From Rosa chinensis (Eukaryota; Streptophyta; Magnoliopsida; Rosales; Rosaceae): 64,000 nt of DNA. Shown here piece after piece: positions 38,059 to 51,136 of this stretch. The DNA lies in assembly GCF_002994745.2 (NCBI RefSeq), contig NC_037092.1, positions 67,679,823 to 67,743,822 of the forward strand, read 5' to 3'. A model generated the notes under the pieces. It ran no database searches, was not told the origin of the DNA, and saw only the letters and a program-made list of their open reading frames with translations. How positions within the stretch are numbered: the first letter of the stretch is position 1; each line of letters begins with the position of its first letter. The position numbers and the translations under genes were made by a program.

Positions 38059-38985
38059 TATGTTCTTCCACCGTTAATTGACTAGATAGATCGAGAGTTT
38101 CATTATTTTCTTGTCAACTACCATTCCAAAGGGTACAACATTTTCATTCGCAGATGCAAAACCAACAATAACAATATCAAAACAAGAAGACAGGATCAAT
38201 ATATATAAGTTCAAATGAACTGATAGAAATGAAAGGAAGACCCCTAATAACTGCTCTAGCTAGAACCAAGAGAGTAGCTGGATATATTCACATTTAGATC
38301 AGATCCTGGTACAGTTGATTAATATCCTTCTTGACTCACTGTGAAGTGTGAACTACCAATGATCGAATTATTTGCGCCCTGGGACTGGTACCGGTACATT
38401 CATATGGGTTTGTAGGTACTAAACTAGAAGCTTGTTCATATTTGCCTAGGCAGATTTAACCTTGCACAGGACGCAGGCTTCCATATTTTACTTGCTTACA
38501 ACTTATACCATACAAGCACAATTTCATCGGCTAGCTGCAAGGCTTCCAAACGCCTGACCCTAGCTAGCTTTTTCCCATGTTCTCGAACAATATTTATCCA
38601 CGCATGCATCAATTACTTTACCATTTCAACTCTATACGACACGACTAATTTATTTCATATGCAAAAATGTCGACTCATCTATTATATGATCAGACTATCA
38701 ATTTGACAACTCAAAAAGAGTTTGAAATTTGTCGCAACAAAAAAAATCTCAATCTTTCTGGTCGAACATCGCGACTCAACTTCCCTCAACATATTATATT
38801 TAAGCATTTCATCAGACATCTTGAGCGCACAATATACACCCGAGAGAGATTTAGGTGTGGTCAACACGTTATGATCAGCACACTGGCTGGGGTAGGCTCG
38901 CGTCTCATCTATCTCCAGCACCAGCAAAAGAAGAAATCCAACACCAAGCTCTCTCCACAGGTCAACGCTTAGCTTTTCCTCTCCA
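38059..38985. other. Intergenic, upstream of the CCT gene
   Basis: No gene is seen. ORFs here are short. The stretch is likely promoter or distal regulatory sequence of the gene starting at 39159. Confidence 0.55.
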
Positions 38986-38990
38986 AAAAC

Positions 38991-39012
38991 CGTGACGTCA
39001 TCGTCCACGTCA
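38991..39012 (+). promoter_or_regulatory. ACGT-core bZIP-type sites before the CCT gene
   Basis: The palindrome TGACGTCA (38993-39000) and a second ACGT core in CCACGTCA (39005-39012) lie about 150 bp before the start codon. ACGT cores of this kind bind plant bZIP factors. Function here is inferred from sequence only. Confidence 0.5.
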
Positions 39013-39158
39013 CCTGCAGACCCATCCCGTCGTCCCTGTTCTCTATGGCCCCCCGCCCTTTTGCTTTAAGTACCCCCCATCCCTCCTCCAGTATATTCAC
39101 TCCTCTCAAACCTTCCCACAACTCCCAAAAATTCTCGACCGACTTCCCCACACGCGCC

Positions 39159-41546
39159 ATGTACGGTCACAACGGCAACGCATTCCCACGCGCCAACGAC
39201 TTCGAGGGCCTGCCAATGCCGGCCCTGCCCTTCGGGACATACAACAATGACTACCACCACCTCGGCGCGGCGGCGAATGAGTTCAGCAACAACAGCTGTA
39301 GCAGTGGCTGCAGCAGCTACGGTGGCTCGCCCACCTATGCGAGTACCACTACCACTACGACTATTCATGATCATGAGGTTGAGCCGAGCCTGATGATTCA
39401 GAGGAGTGTGAGCAGCCACTCGCTCCAGAAGAACATCGGGACCCACCGGCTCGTCTCGGACTTGCTGGAGCTCGAGACCGGCCCCGTCCGGAGGGTTTAT
39501 AGCACCGGCGACTTGGATTTGCAGGTTTGATATCCAAATGACTCTGCATGCTTTTAGGTTTCTCAGGAACATACAAATTGATCGGAGTGCAAATTATTAG
39601 GTTTCCTGGGAGACGACATCGTTACCAGGCAGTATATATATGCGTTAGGGTTTAGTGCGGCATATTTATTATTAAGGGAAAATGTTGTTCTTTCAAATCA
39701 AATAGTCTCATATGTTATTGCCTAATTAGACTGATAATTGGAGCTTAATCTTGACTATAATTAATTCGGTGAAATGTCTTGTCATTATATGAAATGTGAA
39801 ATCTTTTTTTTTTTATAACATAGTGAAACTTTAGACTATTATTTGTTGCGATTACGAAATCATAAATCTTATTATTTACGAGATAAAACATGTATGTTGT
39901 TTTCTTGTCTAACATTGTAAATTATTACTTATTTAGAGTTGATCATCTACATTCATAGTCTGACAAAAGAACATGTAAGAGTATACGGAAAATTGATGTT
40001 TGCTCTTTACATTTGCTAAACATGTTTTTCGGTGTTGATGGCATGCAGAGGATTAACAATACTAATGGGGTGCAAGTGCAGCAATTGCATAGCAGCTACA
40101 GATCATCATCAGAAAGTAGTCCATTGTCAAGCGAGAGCAGTATGATCATTGAAGGAATGAGCAAAGCCTGTCGTTACAGTCCTGAGGAGAAGAAAGAGAG
40201 AATCGAGAGGTACAGAAGCAAGAGAAACCTCAGGAACTTCAACAAAACGATTAAGGTTTGGTTAATTCTGCTACACCTTTCTCAATCTTTTAGTCTCTTC
40301 CTCTTTTTACTTTTATCAAGACGTGATATCTTTAGCATTCTTCGGTAGTTGCTCATTGACCCACTAGTACTTTAAGCTTTATGGCCATAGGGTATGCCGG
40401 TATGGTGGCCTCGTTTATTGCTTTTGGGCCCACGATTTCTTACATGTAATTCTTATGTATCATTTTACTTTCACTATAGCTCTACTTCTTTTGTGCTATC
40501 ATTTCTATAGCCTTTGTGTGACTGTCACATCCCACATCGTTTCCATTCTAAATCAATACATCCAAATAGTGGATCATAGAGATGGTGTAATGTGGTTTGA
40601 CACTTTGACATGAAAGTTGGTTTTCTTGCGTACATTATTAAAATGTTAAAGATAAAGATAAGCTGGCATAAGATAGATTGAAAACTAGACAAAACTATAC
40701 ATCAAAATCAATATTTGCATGGCAAATGTTAAACCTAATCTCAATTAAATGGCCTCTGTACGTAGGTGAATAGTTCAATATTCTTTTTCCGCACTGTATC
40801 TTGTATGTGCAGGAAATTTTTTTTATAAAAAATCCTTTCTTATGAGTCCGAAACCCTTTATTTTGATACTTTTCTGACTAAATACTTGTATTTTTCTTTT
40901 GGCCAATAACTTTGTATCTGATGCTTAATCCTGGCCAGATTTCATTCCCTCTTTGTGTCTATGCAGGTCCTATAAACAGACGTTCAACTCTCTCTATTGT
41001 CTTACTCTTGGATGTCTGTTTGAAATAGTAAACTTTCCCAAGGGAGTGGTACATTTGTATTGTTTTTAATTTGTTAGATCATGTAGCAATTGTTTCATTC
41101 TAAATCATGATATAGCACTGGTGTTGTAATGTTCTGATGAGTCCTCTTATCCTTGAGAAAAGGGTAACCTTTGTCACAAAGGTACAACCATGAAAAATAT
41201 GCTGCATATTAGAACTTCTACTCCCCTAGCTAAAAGGTGTGACAAGTTTTATTAAAGATCAACCGTCCATCATGTTATTTCTGCTATTTTTGGTTTTACA
41301 TAAATTTGAATCGAGAACCTTAATCTGTTTCCCCCTTTTTGAATTCAGTATGCATGTAGGAAGACATTGGCGGACAGCAGGCCGCGCATCAGAGGGCGAT
41401 TTGCAAGGAATGATGAAATTGATCAGAAGAATTCCCCTAATGTTCAGTGGAGCCAAATGAGTGGGGAGGAAGATGAAGAGGATGGCGATGGTTGGATCAA
41501 CCTGCTTGATGCATTCTCTTCAATCGAATCAAATTCCTTAATCTAG
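39159..41546 (+). CDS. CCT-motif family (CMF) protein, probable transcriptional regulator
   Basis: Three exons are supported by GT/AG borders and unbroken phase: 39159-39524, 40049-40255 and 41349-41546. They total 256 codons plus stop. The N-terminal half is Ser/Gly/Thr-rich low complexity (SSCSSGCSSYGG type). Residues about 170-213 form a CCT domain (KERIERYRSKRNLRNFNKTI, then YACRKTLADSRPRIRGRFAR) split by intron 2 at TIK/YACRK, a usual place. The C-terminus is acidic (GEEDEEDGDGW). There are no B-box zinc fingers and no receiver domain, so this is a CMF/ASML2-like protein and not CONSTANS or a PRR. CCT proteins act in the nucleus, often through NF-Y contacts. An upstream in-frame ATG at 39045 would add 38 residues, but MYGHNG at 39159 fits the family. 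Confidence 0.88.
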
Positions 41547-41992
41547 GGACAATGAAACTACTCTATGTCAAATGTTTTAGCAAGTAGCTACTAGCCATAT
41601 TAAACTTAGGCTGCTTGGTTTGAAGTTTTATTATGCAGAATGCAGTACTTTAAGCGCTATTAAGCTTGAAGTAGGTGATGTAAATATAGGTAATTGTATC
41701 ATTCCTAGAATGACAATGTTGAATCTTAAGGCTTCTAATCAATGCTGAAGTTTTTCACTATCGATCAACTCATTAGTCAATATGGTCATTCCCATGCTTT
41801 ATTTTGGTGTTTTGAAGGATAAACATTACTGTGACAGGTGATGAGAACAGATGAAAACGAAAGTCATTACCATTGAAAAAAAAAAAAAAAACAAAGGAGC
41901 TTAGTAGATAGTCATATATGGTGACAGTCACCTTCATCATGAGTGTGAATTTGGGATATATGTTCAAAGTAGCAGCAAAAAATCTGTGCTTG

Positions 41993-43143
41993 ATTTTTAT
42001 TAAGATTAATTTCAGTTTACCCCCCGAGGTTTGGGAATGTCATCATTTCACCCCCTCTACTTTTAATTTTGAATTTTTACCCCCTAAACTTTCCGACTTC
42101 AATCAGCCGTGTCCAATTTCTACTATTCCGTCCAAATTGGACGTTAAGTTTGACCCTTGAGGGCTAAAATGGTCATTTCAACATAAAAAAATAATAATAA
42201 ATAAATAAAAATTCTTTCTGTTTTTTTTTTCCTGTTTCTTCGTTTATTTTATTTTATTTTGTCTTCAACCTATACACCACAAGTTATAATAGGTTTATAA
42301 AAAAAAAAAATACTCTAGGTGGTTGAAAGCCGCTCGCTGGTCTACGATATTTGTGATATATATCCAATAAAGTGAAGAATTTTAGGATATATCCCCAATA
42401 AAGTGAAGAAATATTTGTAAAAAATAATTTTACACTTTATTTGTAAATAAATATATGTATATCCCCAATAAAGTGAAGAAATATCTGTGTAAAATCATTT
42501 TTGGTCTACGATATTTGTGATATATCTCCAATAAATTGAAGAATTTTAGGATATATATATCCCCAATAAAGTGAAGATATATCTGTAAAAAATGATTTTA
42601 TACTTTATCTGTAAATATCTATATATCCCCAATAAAGTGAAGAAATATGTGTAAAATCATTTTTTACACATATTTATTTACAGATAAAGTGTAAAATTAT
42701 TTTTTACAGATATTTCTTCACTTTATTGGGGATATATCCTAAATTCTTCACTTTATCGGAGATATGTCACAAATATCGTAGACCAATGAGCAGCTTTCAA
42801 CCACCTAGAGTATTTTTTTTGTTTTTATAAACCTATTATAACTTGTGGTGTATAGGTTAAACACAAAATAAAAATAAAAATAAAAGCGAAGAAACAGAAG
42901 AAAAAAAAACTAAAAAACAAAAGAAAAAAAAAATTTTATTTTTATTTTTTTATGTTGAAATGACAATTTTAACCCTCAAGGTTCAAACTTAAAGTCCAAT
43001 TTGGACGGAATAGTATAAATTGGACACAGCTGATTAAAATTGAAAAGTTTATGAGGTAAAAATTCAAAATTAAAAATAAAGGGGGTGAAATGATGACACC
43101 TCGAAACCTCAGGAGGCTAAACTGAAATTAATCATTTTTATAA
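41993..43143. mobile_element. Giant foldback MULE-like element, about 1.13 kb
   Basis: The element is 42004-43133, and almost its whole length is one inverted repeat around an axis near 42660. The ends read GATTAATTTCAGTTTA on both strands. The flanks ATTTTTATTAA and ATTTTTATAA suggest a TSD of about 10 bp. Inside the arms a short motif (CCCAATAAAGTGAAGA) recurs several times. No ORF of note. It starts about 460 bp behind the stop of the CCT gene. Confidence 0.85.
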
Positions 43144-46100
43144 GCCTACAAATTGGTAAAGCCTACAATGCTGGGATCTCAGTGTTGCAAAGTATAGTGG
43201 GCCACGAAATTGCGTACTTTGATATTGGTATAGGGTTATTCATCATGATTGCAAGGATAGTGTCACTCGGTGACTTTCCTTGTTTGGTTCACATAATGTA
43301 ATGAATTCGATTTTTGGAAAATTGTTTCAGTTTCCTTTTTCTATTAGCAGCATTTTCACATGTAGCAGGTCATCTTTTTTCTCCCTGATCGTTATGAGAA
43401 ATAAATTTGTATCAATGTCCGCCAACCTTTTAATATTTTGTGAGAAAATCAAACAAATTCCATAGCAAATTATGTATTGTTTGAATCTTTATTTGATGGT
43501 AAATATCAGAATGTTAGTTGCAGATTTAGACCGCCTACCAAATCAATCGATTAGACAAATCATTCTGATCTATGTTATGTGAGGCGAGGAAAGGGAATGA
43601 ATCAGTTACATCCAAGTTTCTTAGTTAGCAATGGAATGTAACTATCAGTTTATAGATCGATCATAAGGAACCGCCTTATCGACAAAGAGGGAAAGTGCGC
43701 ATGATATGATATGTACTTATCAATGTCATCTCAATCAACCTCATATTATCAAAATAAAAGGTGCTCTTAGTCCTTTATTATCAAACTCATACTGAAGTGC
43801 ACCAAGGAACCATAGAGAGACTGAGTAGCATCTTAAACAGAGCTACTGCAAACTATAACACTAAACAGAAGACTCGAGCTAATTACGAATCTGAAACCTA
43901 ACATCAGCTGAGATCAAATCCTTACTAAAGCTACAAATTTGTGGTTGAGAACGTTACCCTACAAATCACCAACTTGTACACCCACGGACTAAAATCAACC
44001 TCCACCCTAAAGCAATCGCAATAAAGTCATCAGAAAAATAATCGCGCACCGTCCTCACCAATGTTCTCCTGATTTCAGAAAGTCATTCTATACTCAAAAT
44101 TTACGATACATTGCGTGGACTTCACAATTACGCACTATCCTCAGCAATGTTCTTCTGATTTCAGAAAGTCATTCTATACTCAAAATCTCCAATATTGCGT
44201 GGACACTCTTAGTTAACAATCATGGGATCATGTTCGATTATTTTTAGCATAACTTATGTATATTAAAGGCATACGCCGCGTATATGGTCAAGGCTGAAGC
44301 AGCTCCTTAATCGCACTTTAATCATCTCCACAGACCATACACGACTTTGATCATAAAACGCCAAATTTTGTAATCAAAGCTTTCTGCTAATCATTTGGTT
44401 CCATGTTACTGAATGAGTAGTGATGCATACTATTTTAAAATTACAATATATGATTAAGTTTCTAATCCCACTTTTCTCTTAAACCAAAGGCTATAGTTCT
44501 GGTGAGACAACTTGTAAACAAAAGGTAGGGAGAACGGCGCTCTTGATTTTTGTCGGCCGGCGGTGGAAAAACCACTAAACAAGCTAAGCTAGGGTACAAA
44601 CATAATATTGATTATATATTAATTACTCTCAATGAACTCCAATACAGAAGTTGCTAATGATAATCCTAGAAAACTAGAAATGCAGCTCCTGGCTGTAGCC
44701 CAGAAAGTTCACTAAGCACGATTTCATAACTGCACTCCTTAATAAATGATTAACAATTCGTCTTGTGCATGGAAACTAATTTAATATGCGCGTGCGTCTA
44801 GTACATATATATAAGGTTCTAGGAGTTGCGAATAAGATGATACCAATTGTCATAAGAATCTGAGTTACGAGAAGAACAAAACAATTCGAATTACATCGGC
44901 TCTGTCCAACTGCATACATTTAGCTTTGGAGGTACTGAACATTTGATTATTCGTGAAATGGTGACATTGAGTGTGGTTCATAAACGCTCGAATGGCCACC
45001 TGGCAGACGTCATATGACCCAATATGCTACTCGATATTAGGGTTTAGGAAGGAAAGGGAGCCAAAATGGGACACCCTAGATGGGTAACCCTCTGCATAAA
45101 CAGGGCTCGATTTTGGCCCTTGCATATACTTAAAACACATGATTTTACTGGCCAGTTTTTGCCCCTTAAATCCTTGATCATAGTAAGGTTCTAACTTTTC
45201 ACTGAAATTTGTTTCTTACAAAAGCCAGAAGAAAAAGGGAAGGAAAAAAACTGGCTGTGCCCCCGACTAGCTCGGAAAAAGAGAAAGTCGACCTTTGATT
45301 CAGTAAAAAGACAAGAAGCGTCTTGTCAACAAGACAAAATAAGGCAATTATTCAAGTCAGAATATAGAAACACCAAAATCAAGTGCGGTAGCACATGAAC
45401 AGCAGCAACCACCACCTAAATCTTTTTTTTTTTTTGATAACAACTACCACCTAAATCATTACAAAGTCTTGAGTTTGATCCTTTAACTTAATATCATTAG
45501 GACCCAGACGCCTATAAAAGAACCCTTTCACACAATCGTGGGTGAACTAAGCCATCACTTTGGCATACTGGGTGCACAGGAGCTACAGGGGAGGTGAGTT
45601 TTAGGTTTAGACTTCTGTGAAGTGTTTTGGACAGCACTCATTTGGTCCAGAAAGGTGAATTCAACCAAAATCAGCCTTGGTCTGGACCCATATTGGTCTG
45701 GTAGGCCAGATGCTACTACTTAGTAATCACCTTTACAGTTTACACCATTTTCAACCTTTGCAAAGAGGCTACTTGAGTAGCATACACAGCAAAGGTTTTC
45801 CACAAAGAACAAGTGAAAAAGAGAGCAAGAACCACGCATTCTCACATCCATATATCTGAAGGGGGCAAATTAACCTAAGAAAACACCCGGCAGATTCACA
45901 TGTTTCCACAGACATCTCATAGAAATGGAAACTGATAACATAATGGATATGGATGTCTGACACATCCAAAAGCAATTATCATAAAAAAAAACTATAGCTA
46001 CAAGAAGACGTACATATTATTGTGTTGGGAAGAAAATCCAAGGGATAAAGGAAACAGTGCGCACCCTGAAATAGTACCAACTCCCCAGATGTGAATGCAA

Positions 46101-46300
46101 ATGTCATGAGGATGGAGTAGGAAGAGAAGTACAGTCATATGCAAGAAATGAGTAAATTGGTTATAAGAATGAAGATAATAAGCAACAATACAAACCAAGT
46201 ACACTAAGTTTAGGATATGACTTTTAAGGGTGAGTTACTACAGTGCTAAATAGAATTGTATAGAAGATTGAATACAATCATGGGCAAAATTGCTATTAAG
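43144..46300. other. Intergenic, no gene recognised
   Basis: No supported gene. It includes an 86-bp tandem duplication at 44045-44205 and AT-rich filler. Sequence from about 46300 to 46467 is probably the RPP30 3' UTR. Confidence 0.55.
44045..44205. repeat. 86-bp tandem duplication, two copies
   Basis: A unit containing AATGTTCTCCTGATTTCAGA and ending TTGCGTGGAC appears at 44045 and 44131, with a few differences. Confidence 0.85.
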
Positions 46301-46467
46301 ATCAAAATTTGAGACTGAAACCATCAGTAAGGGCCCTTGGGGCCGATGACAAATTTACATCCATTACACGTGAATGGATACCAAATAATCAAGAAAGATA
46401 AATATGAAACAAACTTTGCTCACCTACTTCGACAATCAATAATATTAATATTGGAAATATTGCATAG

Positions 46468-49400
46468 TTATGCCATCTTATGTCTCCTTTTACTTTTCCG
46501 AGCCTTCTTAAAAGGTGTAGCATGCAGCAATCGCTTGAGAGGAAGAAATGTCACCTGATGAGGTTTCTTCCTTTTTGCCTTGGATTTCCCTGCAGCCAAT
46601 AAACATATAAGCAACGGATGATGGATAAGAAAATTTTCAAACAGGTACAAAGCTGTAAATTGGGGGAAGATGTAATTTTTTTTTAAATAATTACTGAGAA
46701 TTAACTGGGGAAAAAATGTCGACATTTGATATTCAGTTAAAGGGACCAAATCGACTTGAAGAATCATTAAAAAGGAAAAGAATAATAATTAAATTTGTTT
46801 TTAGACATAAAAACAACAAAACAATCTATACTCAGGAACACATTCTGTGAAGGAAAAACAATAAACAACAAAGCAGTTGCATGTGCCTTGAGGCCAATCT
46901 AACCACCATGAAGGACCCAGAGCATGCAACAGTTACATGGTTCCCAAGTCCATGGGTTGTATGTGTGTATATTACTACTTTCTAAAAAGATAGTCTATCT
47001 CACAAGTCAGACTGCATAACAGAAAAAACCATTTCTACAAAGAATATCACAATACAAAAGAAACGGAAGATGATCTGAAAACACACATAAGAAAAGAAGT
47101 CATACCTGATTCAGACTGAACCAAGGCTGGATAGCTCAATTCAATGTCAGCTTTCCCATGTTCTTGCTCATCCATTATTACCTCTGCTGTCTCATGATTT
47201 GCAACTGAATAATCATCAGTTGCTGTCATCTCATCACTAGAATCCAGAACAGGAACCTGATTTGCAAGTACAACTACATCATCTCCAGGTTCCGTCAATT
47301 CATCCACTTCCGAAATACTTTTATCCAATGCTGAATCCAGAGGCAAAAAATTTTTTTCTTTACCTGTTAGAACTTCATCCACTAAATCACTTTGTATATC
47401 ATTATTTTTAATACTATCAGCCTCTTCATTATGACGACCGGGAATATCACTGTCCTGATAATTAGTGGGAACTTGAACTCCTGATTCAGGATTACAAGCA
47501 ACACTCAACCCAATGTCTAGTGCATGATATGTTAAATTAACCTGAGATGGCACAACATTCAATTTGCAATTAGTCATACTCTTCTGTGATCGAACATTAA
47601 GAATTTCTGTAGTAACCCCATCTATTCCATCCGGATTCTTTGTTTCCGCTCCAGTGGTCGTAGGAGCTTCAATTTCCATAGCATCTTTAAAAGTTTTGGC
47701 AGTCACAGACTTCAGTGATTGCACATCATGAATTTCTTTTGTAATCCCCATTGATTCAGCTGAATTCATTGGTTCTGCTCCAGTGGTTGTAGGAACTTCA
47801 ATTTCCATAACATCATTAACAGCATTTGCAATCGCAGACTTCTGTGATTGCACATCATGAATATCTGTGGCAATCCCATCTGTTTCATCTGGACTATTTG
47901 GTTCTGCTCTAGTGGTTATCAAAGGATCTTCAATTGGAATAACATTGTTAACAGCTTTAGTAGTATCACTAGATGAATATAATTTCTGAGGATTTTTGCT
48001 TCTGAACCTTTGCCACTCCAACATAGTATCACATAAAACAGATTGTTCTTGTACTCCATCAGTTGCAACTGATTGCACATTTAACTGGGGAGCAGAAACG
48101 ATGTTTTTCTGAGTAGCCAATGGTTGTGACACAACCACATTAGTTCCAGATATAAGATCGTTAACTTGAAATCCAAGTGATGGCATGCTGTCAATAACTG
48201 AAGCAAAATCAATGGCTTTGACCGTTTTGGTTGCTTTAGTACTGGAGTTACTGAAAGCCTTTGCCAAATCATCTAAAAGCAAATCACCTTCACCACTAGA
48301 GATGGGATCCCAATTAAAAGAGTCACTAGACGAAGGTTTGTTCCCATCACTTTCTTGACCTGATGGTAGTACTTCAACTCTAATGGCTTCCTTATAATAG
48401 TGTTTTTTTCTCACTGCATTAGATATAAGAGTCCTGCAAGACATTCATTCAAGAAACTTAGGGAGGAACAAATTTCCAGATTAACAGCACTATGACATTT
48501 ATGGAAGCAGTCATACCTACAATTTCTTGAAATAGCCGCCTTAGCTCGTTCCATGGAGAGATCGAGCAATGACATTAAGTTTGCAACATCATATGGCCCT
48601 CTAAATTCATTCGCAGTTGGGGCAGCACTAGAGATAATTATATTCCTTCCTCGAGTCCAATCTACCAATAACTGAAGAGCAAGGAAGAGATTATATGTAG
48701 ATAAAAGTAACAAATACAAACTAATACTCAACAACCATGCTATAAGTAGACTTCCGATTCAGTGGTGCCTATTGCTTTGACAATTCAACTAACTTCACAA
48801 ACACTCACCTTAGCATTGGTTATAATTTGCCTTCTAGTTTGAACATCGGCAATAAGCCCTGCATATGTGATCTCAAAATACACCTTCCGCTGCATATCCA
48901 ACACATACAAACTCTTATCACCTAACCAAAAAAATTGAATGAATAAAGAAAACGGAATTCGAACCTCAATGGCAGCTTTAACCAGAGGCTGCTTCAATCG
49001 AAATGGTAACTTCTCCGAAAAATCAATCGCAATTATATCTACCTACACCAAAGAAATAACAATTCGTCCTCAATTTTCCGAGCAAAACCAAACTGAACTG
49101 AACACAAATGCAAGGCGGTGTAAAGCACGAACCTCCAATTTCTCACAGGCCTGATCGAAAGCGGACTGGTTCATGGGCTTGACAGCCACCAAATCGTAGG
49201 TCTTCAAAATGGGGTTGCCGGAATTGAGGGTCTGAGCCTGGGCAGGGGTTTCGGCGCAGACGGTGAGGCGCGTGTACTGGCGGAAAGGGGTGGAGCGTGG
49301 GACGCCGAGGAGGTCGCGGTGGAAGCCGACGGAGGAGGTGAGGTGAGGAGAGTGTTTGAGGAGAGAAGGGAGAGTGAGGAGGGGGATGGAGCAACGGTCG

Positions 49401-49546
49401 CGATCGGACATGACGCCCTTGATCGTACGGTTGTAGGCGACGCCGGAGTAGCCGAGCTGGAGGGCCTTGGTCACGAGCTTTGCGCGGGTTGAGCGGTCCG
49501 GCGGCGGGAGGTCGGTGTAGGGTACGCTCAGGTCGAAGAAGCCCAT
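46468..49546 (-). CDS. RPP30: RNase P/MRP subunit p30 (RPP30 homolog)
   Basis: Six exons on the minus strand have GT/AG borders and continuous phase: 49133-49546, 48965-49042, 48809-48889, 48517-48671, 47106-48433 and 46468-46589, about 725 codons. The N-terminal about 240 residues form the RNase_P_p30 TIM-barrel domain: MGFFDLSVPY, ALQLGYSGVAYNRT, LKTYDLVAVKP, VDIIAIDFSEKLPFRLK, VYFEITYAG, GRNIIISSAA, GPYDVANLMSLL. It should support tRNA 5' processing and rRNA maturation in nucleus and nucleolus; the Arabidopsis counterpart is GAF1. The long acidic C-terminal extension in exon 5 carries a 43-residue repeat, and the last exon ends in a Lys/Arg-rich tail (KSKAKRKKP, KKARKSKRR), which suggests nuclear targeting or RNA contact. 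It is longer than the about 580 residues I recall for GAF1, mainly through exon 5. Confidence 0.92.
47573..47972 (-). repeat. RPP30: 129-bp coding tandem repeat in RPP30 exon 5
   Basis: Three diverged units have a 129-bp period (GCTCCAGTGG-type landmarks at 47648, 47777 and 47906 on the + strand). Each encodes 43 residues with EIHDVQSLKS and MEIEAPTTTGAE as core phrases. Partial units occur at both ends. The period keeps the frame. Confidence 0.9.
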
Positions 49547-50762
49547 GGCTGGAGAATTGGGGAGAAGTGAGAAATTCGGAGTTGATTTAGAGATTTGATT
49601 TTCAGGGGTTTATGGTTTACGGGATATGAACAGCGGGTAGCATCGCTCCAAACATTTTCAGGGGTTTTGGAGGTTTAGGGTTTATGATCTGGACTTCTTA
49701 AATCTGTGGGTTTGGAACCACCACGTCCACATGCTGCTGCTACGGATTCAGGGTCCGATGATTACCCTAAGCCTAGGTCTTGAGGAGGCCCGGCAAAGAA
49801 TAAGAAGATGAACACTGGCCTGAAAGTAGCTACTCCACAGAAGAAGAAAAAGCTGGCCCCAGACCCAAAGAACTGGGTTCCACTAGCTTTCCGTGAGAGA
49901 AAGAAACTCATCTCAAATAATAAGACTTTTTTTAATGGTTTCATCAAGTTAATGGTTGAGTTATTGTTTTATTTCTGATCAGGTCAATACAATTACTGAA
50001 GTTGTAGATGTAGAGAGAATTATTAGGAGTAAAACTGAATGTAATTGTAGCATAACTTATCACTATTAATTTTGTTATATTTTCTAAGTTCGCATGTTAA
50101 TTTGTTCGATAGAAAAATTAAAAAATAAGATATTCATACCATAATATGGTCAATCGGTGATTCGATTATTGGAATTTGAAATAGAAGTTTTCTCATAATT
50201 TACTTCAAAAGAGTTTGTGTGATTTGGTGATGAAAAAAAATAAAATATAGATATTAGCCCCATAAACAAAGAAGAGATAATTGAATATTATTCTTCAAAC
50301 AGAGATATAAACCTTAAATGTTTGATTAAGAAACAAAGAGAAGTTTATGTGCTTTGGTCCTCTGGAGAAATGATATATCTTACAATAGGAAAAATGCAAT
50401 GGGATTGAAAGAACTTCACAATATCTCGACATATGTAGTGTTTGCCAAGGATTGGATGAGGTCTCACAACTCTCTTAGTCTGTAATGTGTTGGCTAGAGT
50501 TGCCAATCACTCGATTGTTTGCTTCTATTGCTTGACTTTGCGAACAATTGTAATTCTTATATAGTGGATTACAGTGAGGATTATGGTTAGATTATGCAAA
50601 TTCAATTAAAATTGTAACGTTATTGAGATTTTTTTTAATTACATTTAATTAATTGTACCAAAATAGCTAGATATGATTTCATCATATTAAATGTGTGAAT
50701 TTGATGGTTATTGACCATGTAACTGATCATTCGTTTTCTTTTAATGCAATCAATTCCAATTC
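49547..50762. other. RPP30 5' flank and intergenic sequence
   Basis: 49547-49620 is the likely RPP30 leader. A short coding-like stretch on the + strand near 49745-49925 reads GLKVATPQKKKKLAPDPKNW then VPLAFRERKKLIS. It has a stop upstream and no known family, so it may be a gene fragment. The rest is AT-rich. Confidence 0.45.
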
Positions 50763-51136
50763 ATATAGGTCCCGTTTGGATGGCAGGAAAACATGGTATA
50801 GAATGAGAATTTATTTCATTTTCTATTCAGTTGTGCCGTTTGGTTGTAATTAGATATTGGAAAGGAAATAAAAAATGAGATCTGACTAAAAATTGACTAC
50901 CTCATAAAGCTTGAATAAAATTACTTAGTTATGGGTGGTATTCTATTTCCATTTCCCACCATCAAAGACAATTATATTAATTATCCCTGTAAAAAATTTA
51001 TATTCCTCATCAATATTCCTTATAAGCTGATGTCATATCTGTACTTTAATTAGTAAAAGGGCTTTATTGAAATTATAATTTTATATTTTATTCTTATGAC
51101 TTAGAGCATCTTTAGCAGACTCTCTATTTTGGCTTC

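Noticed and set aside
39045..39158. Upstream ATG for the CCT gene
   Set aside because: The added 38 residues look like translated 5' UTR (Pro/Ser-rich); the 39159 start fits the family better.
39066..39576. Minus-strand ORFs over exon 1 of the CCT gene
   Set aside because: They are GC-rich shadows of the coding exon, and splice phase supports the + strand.
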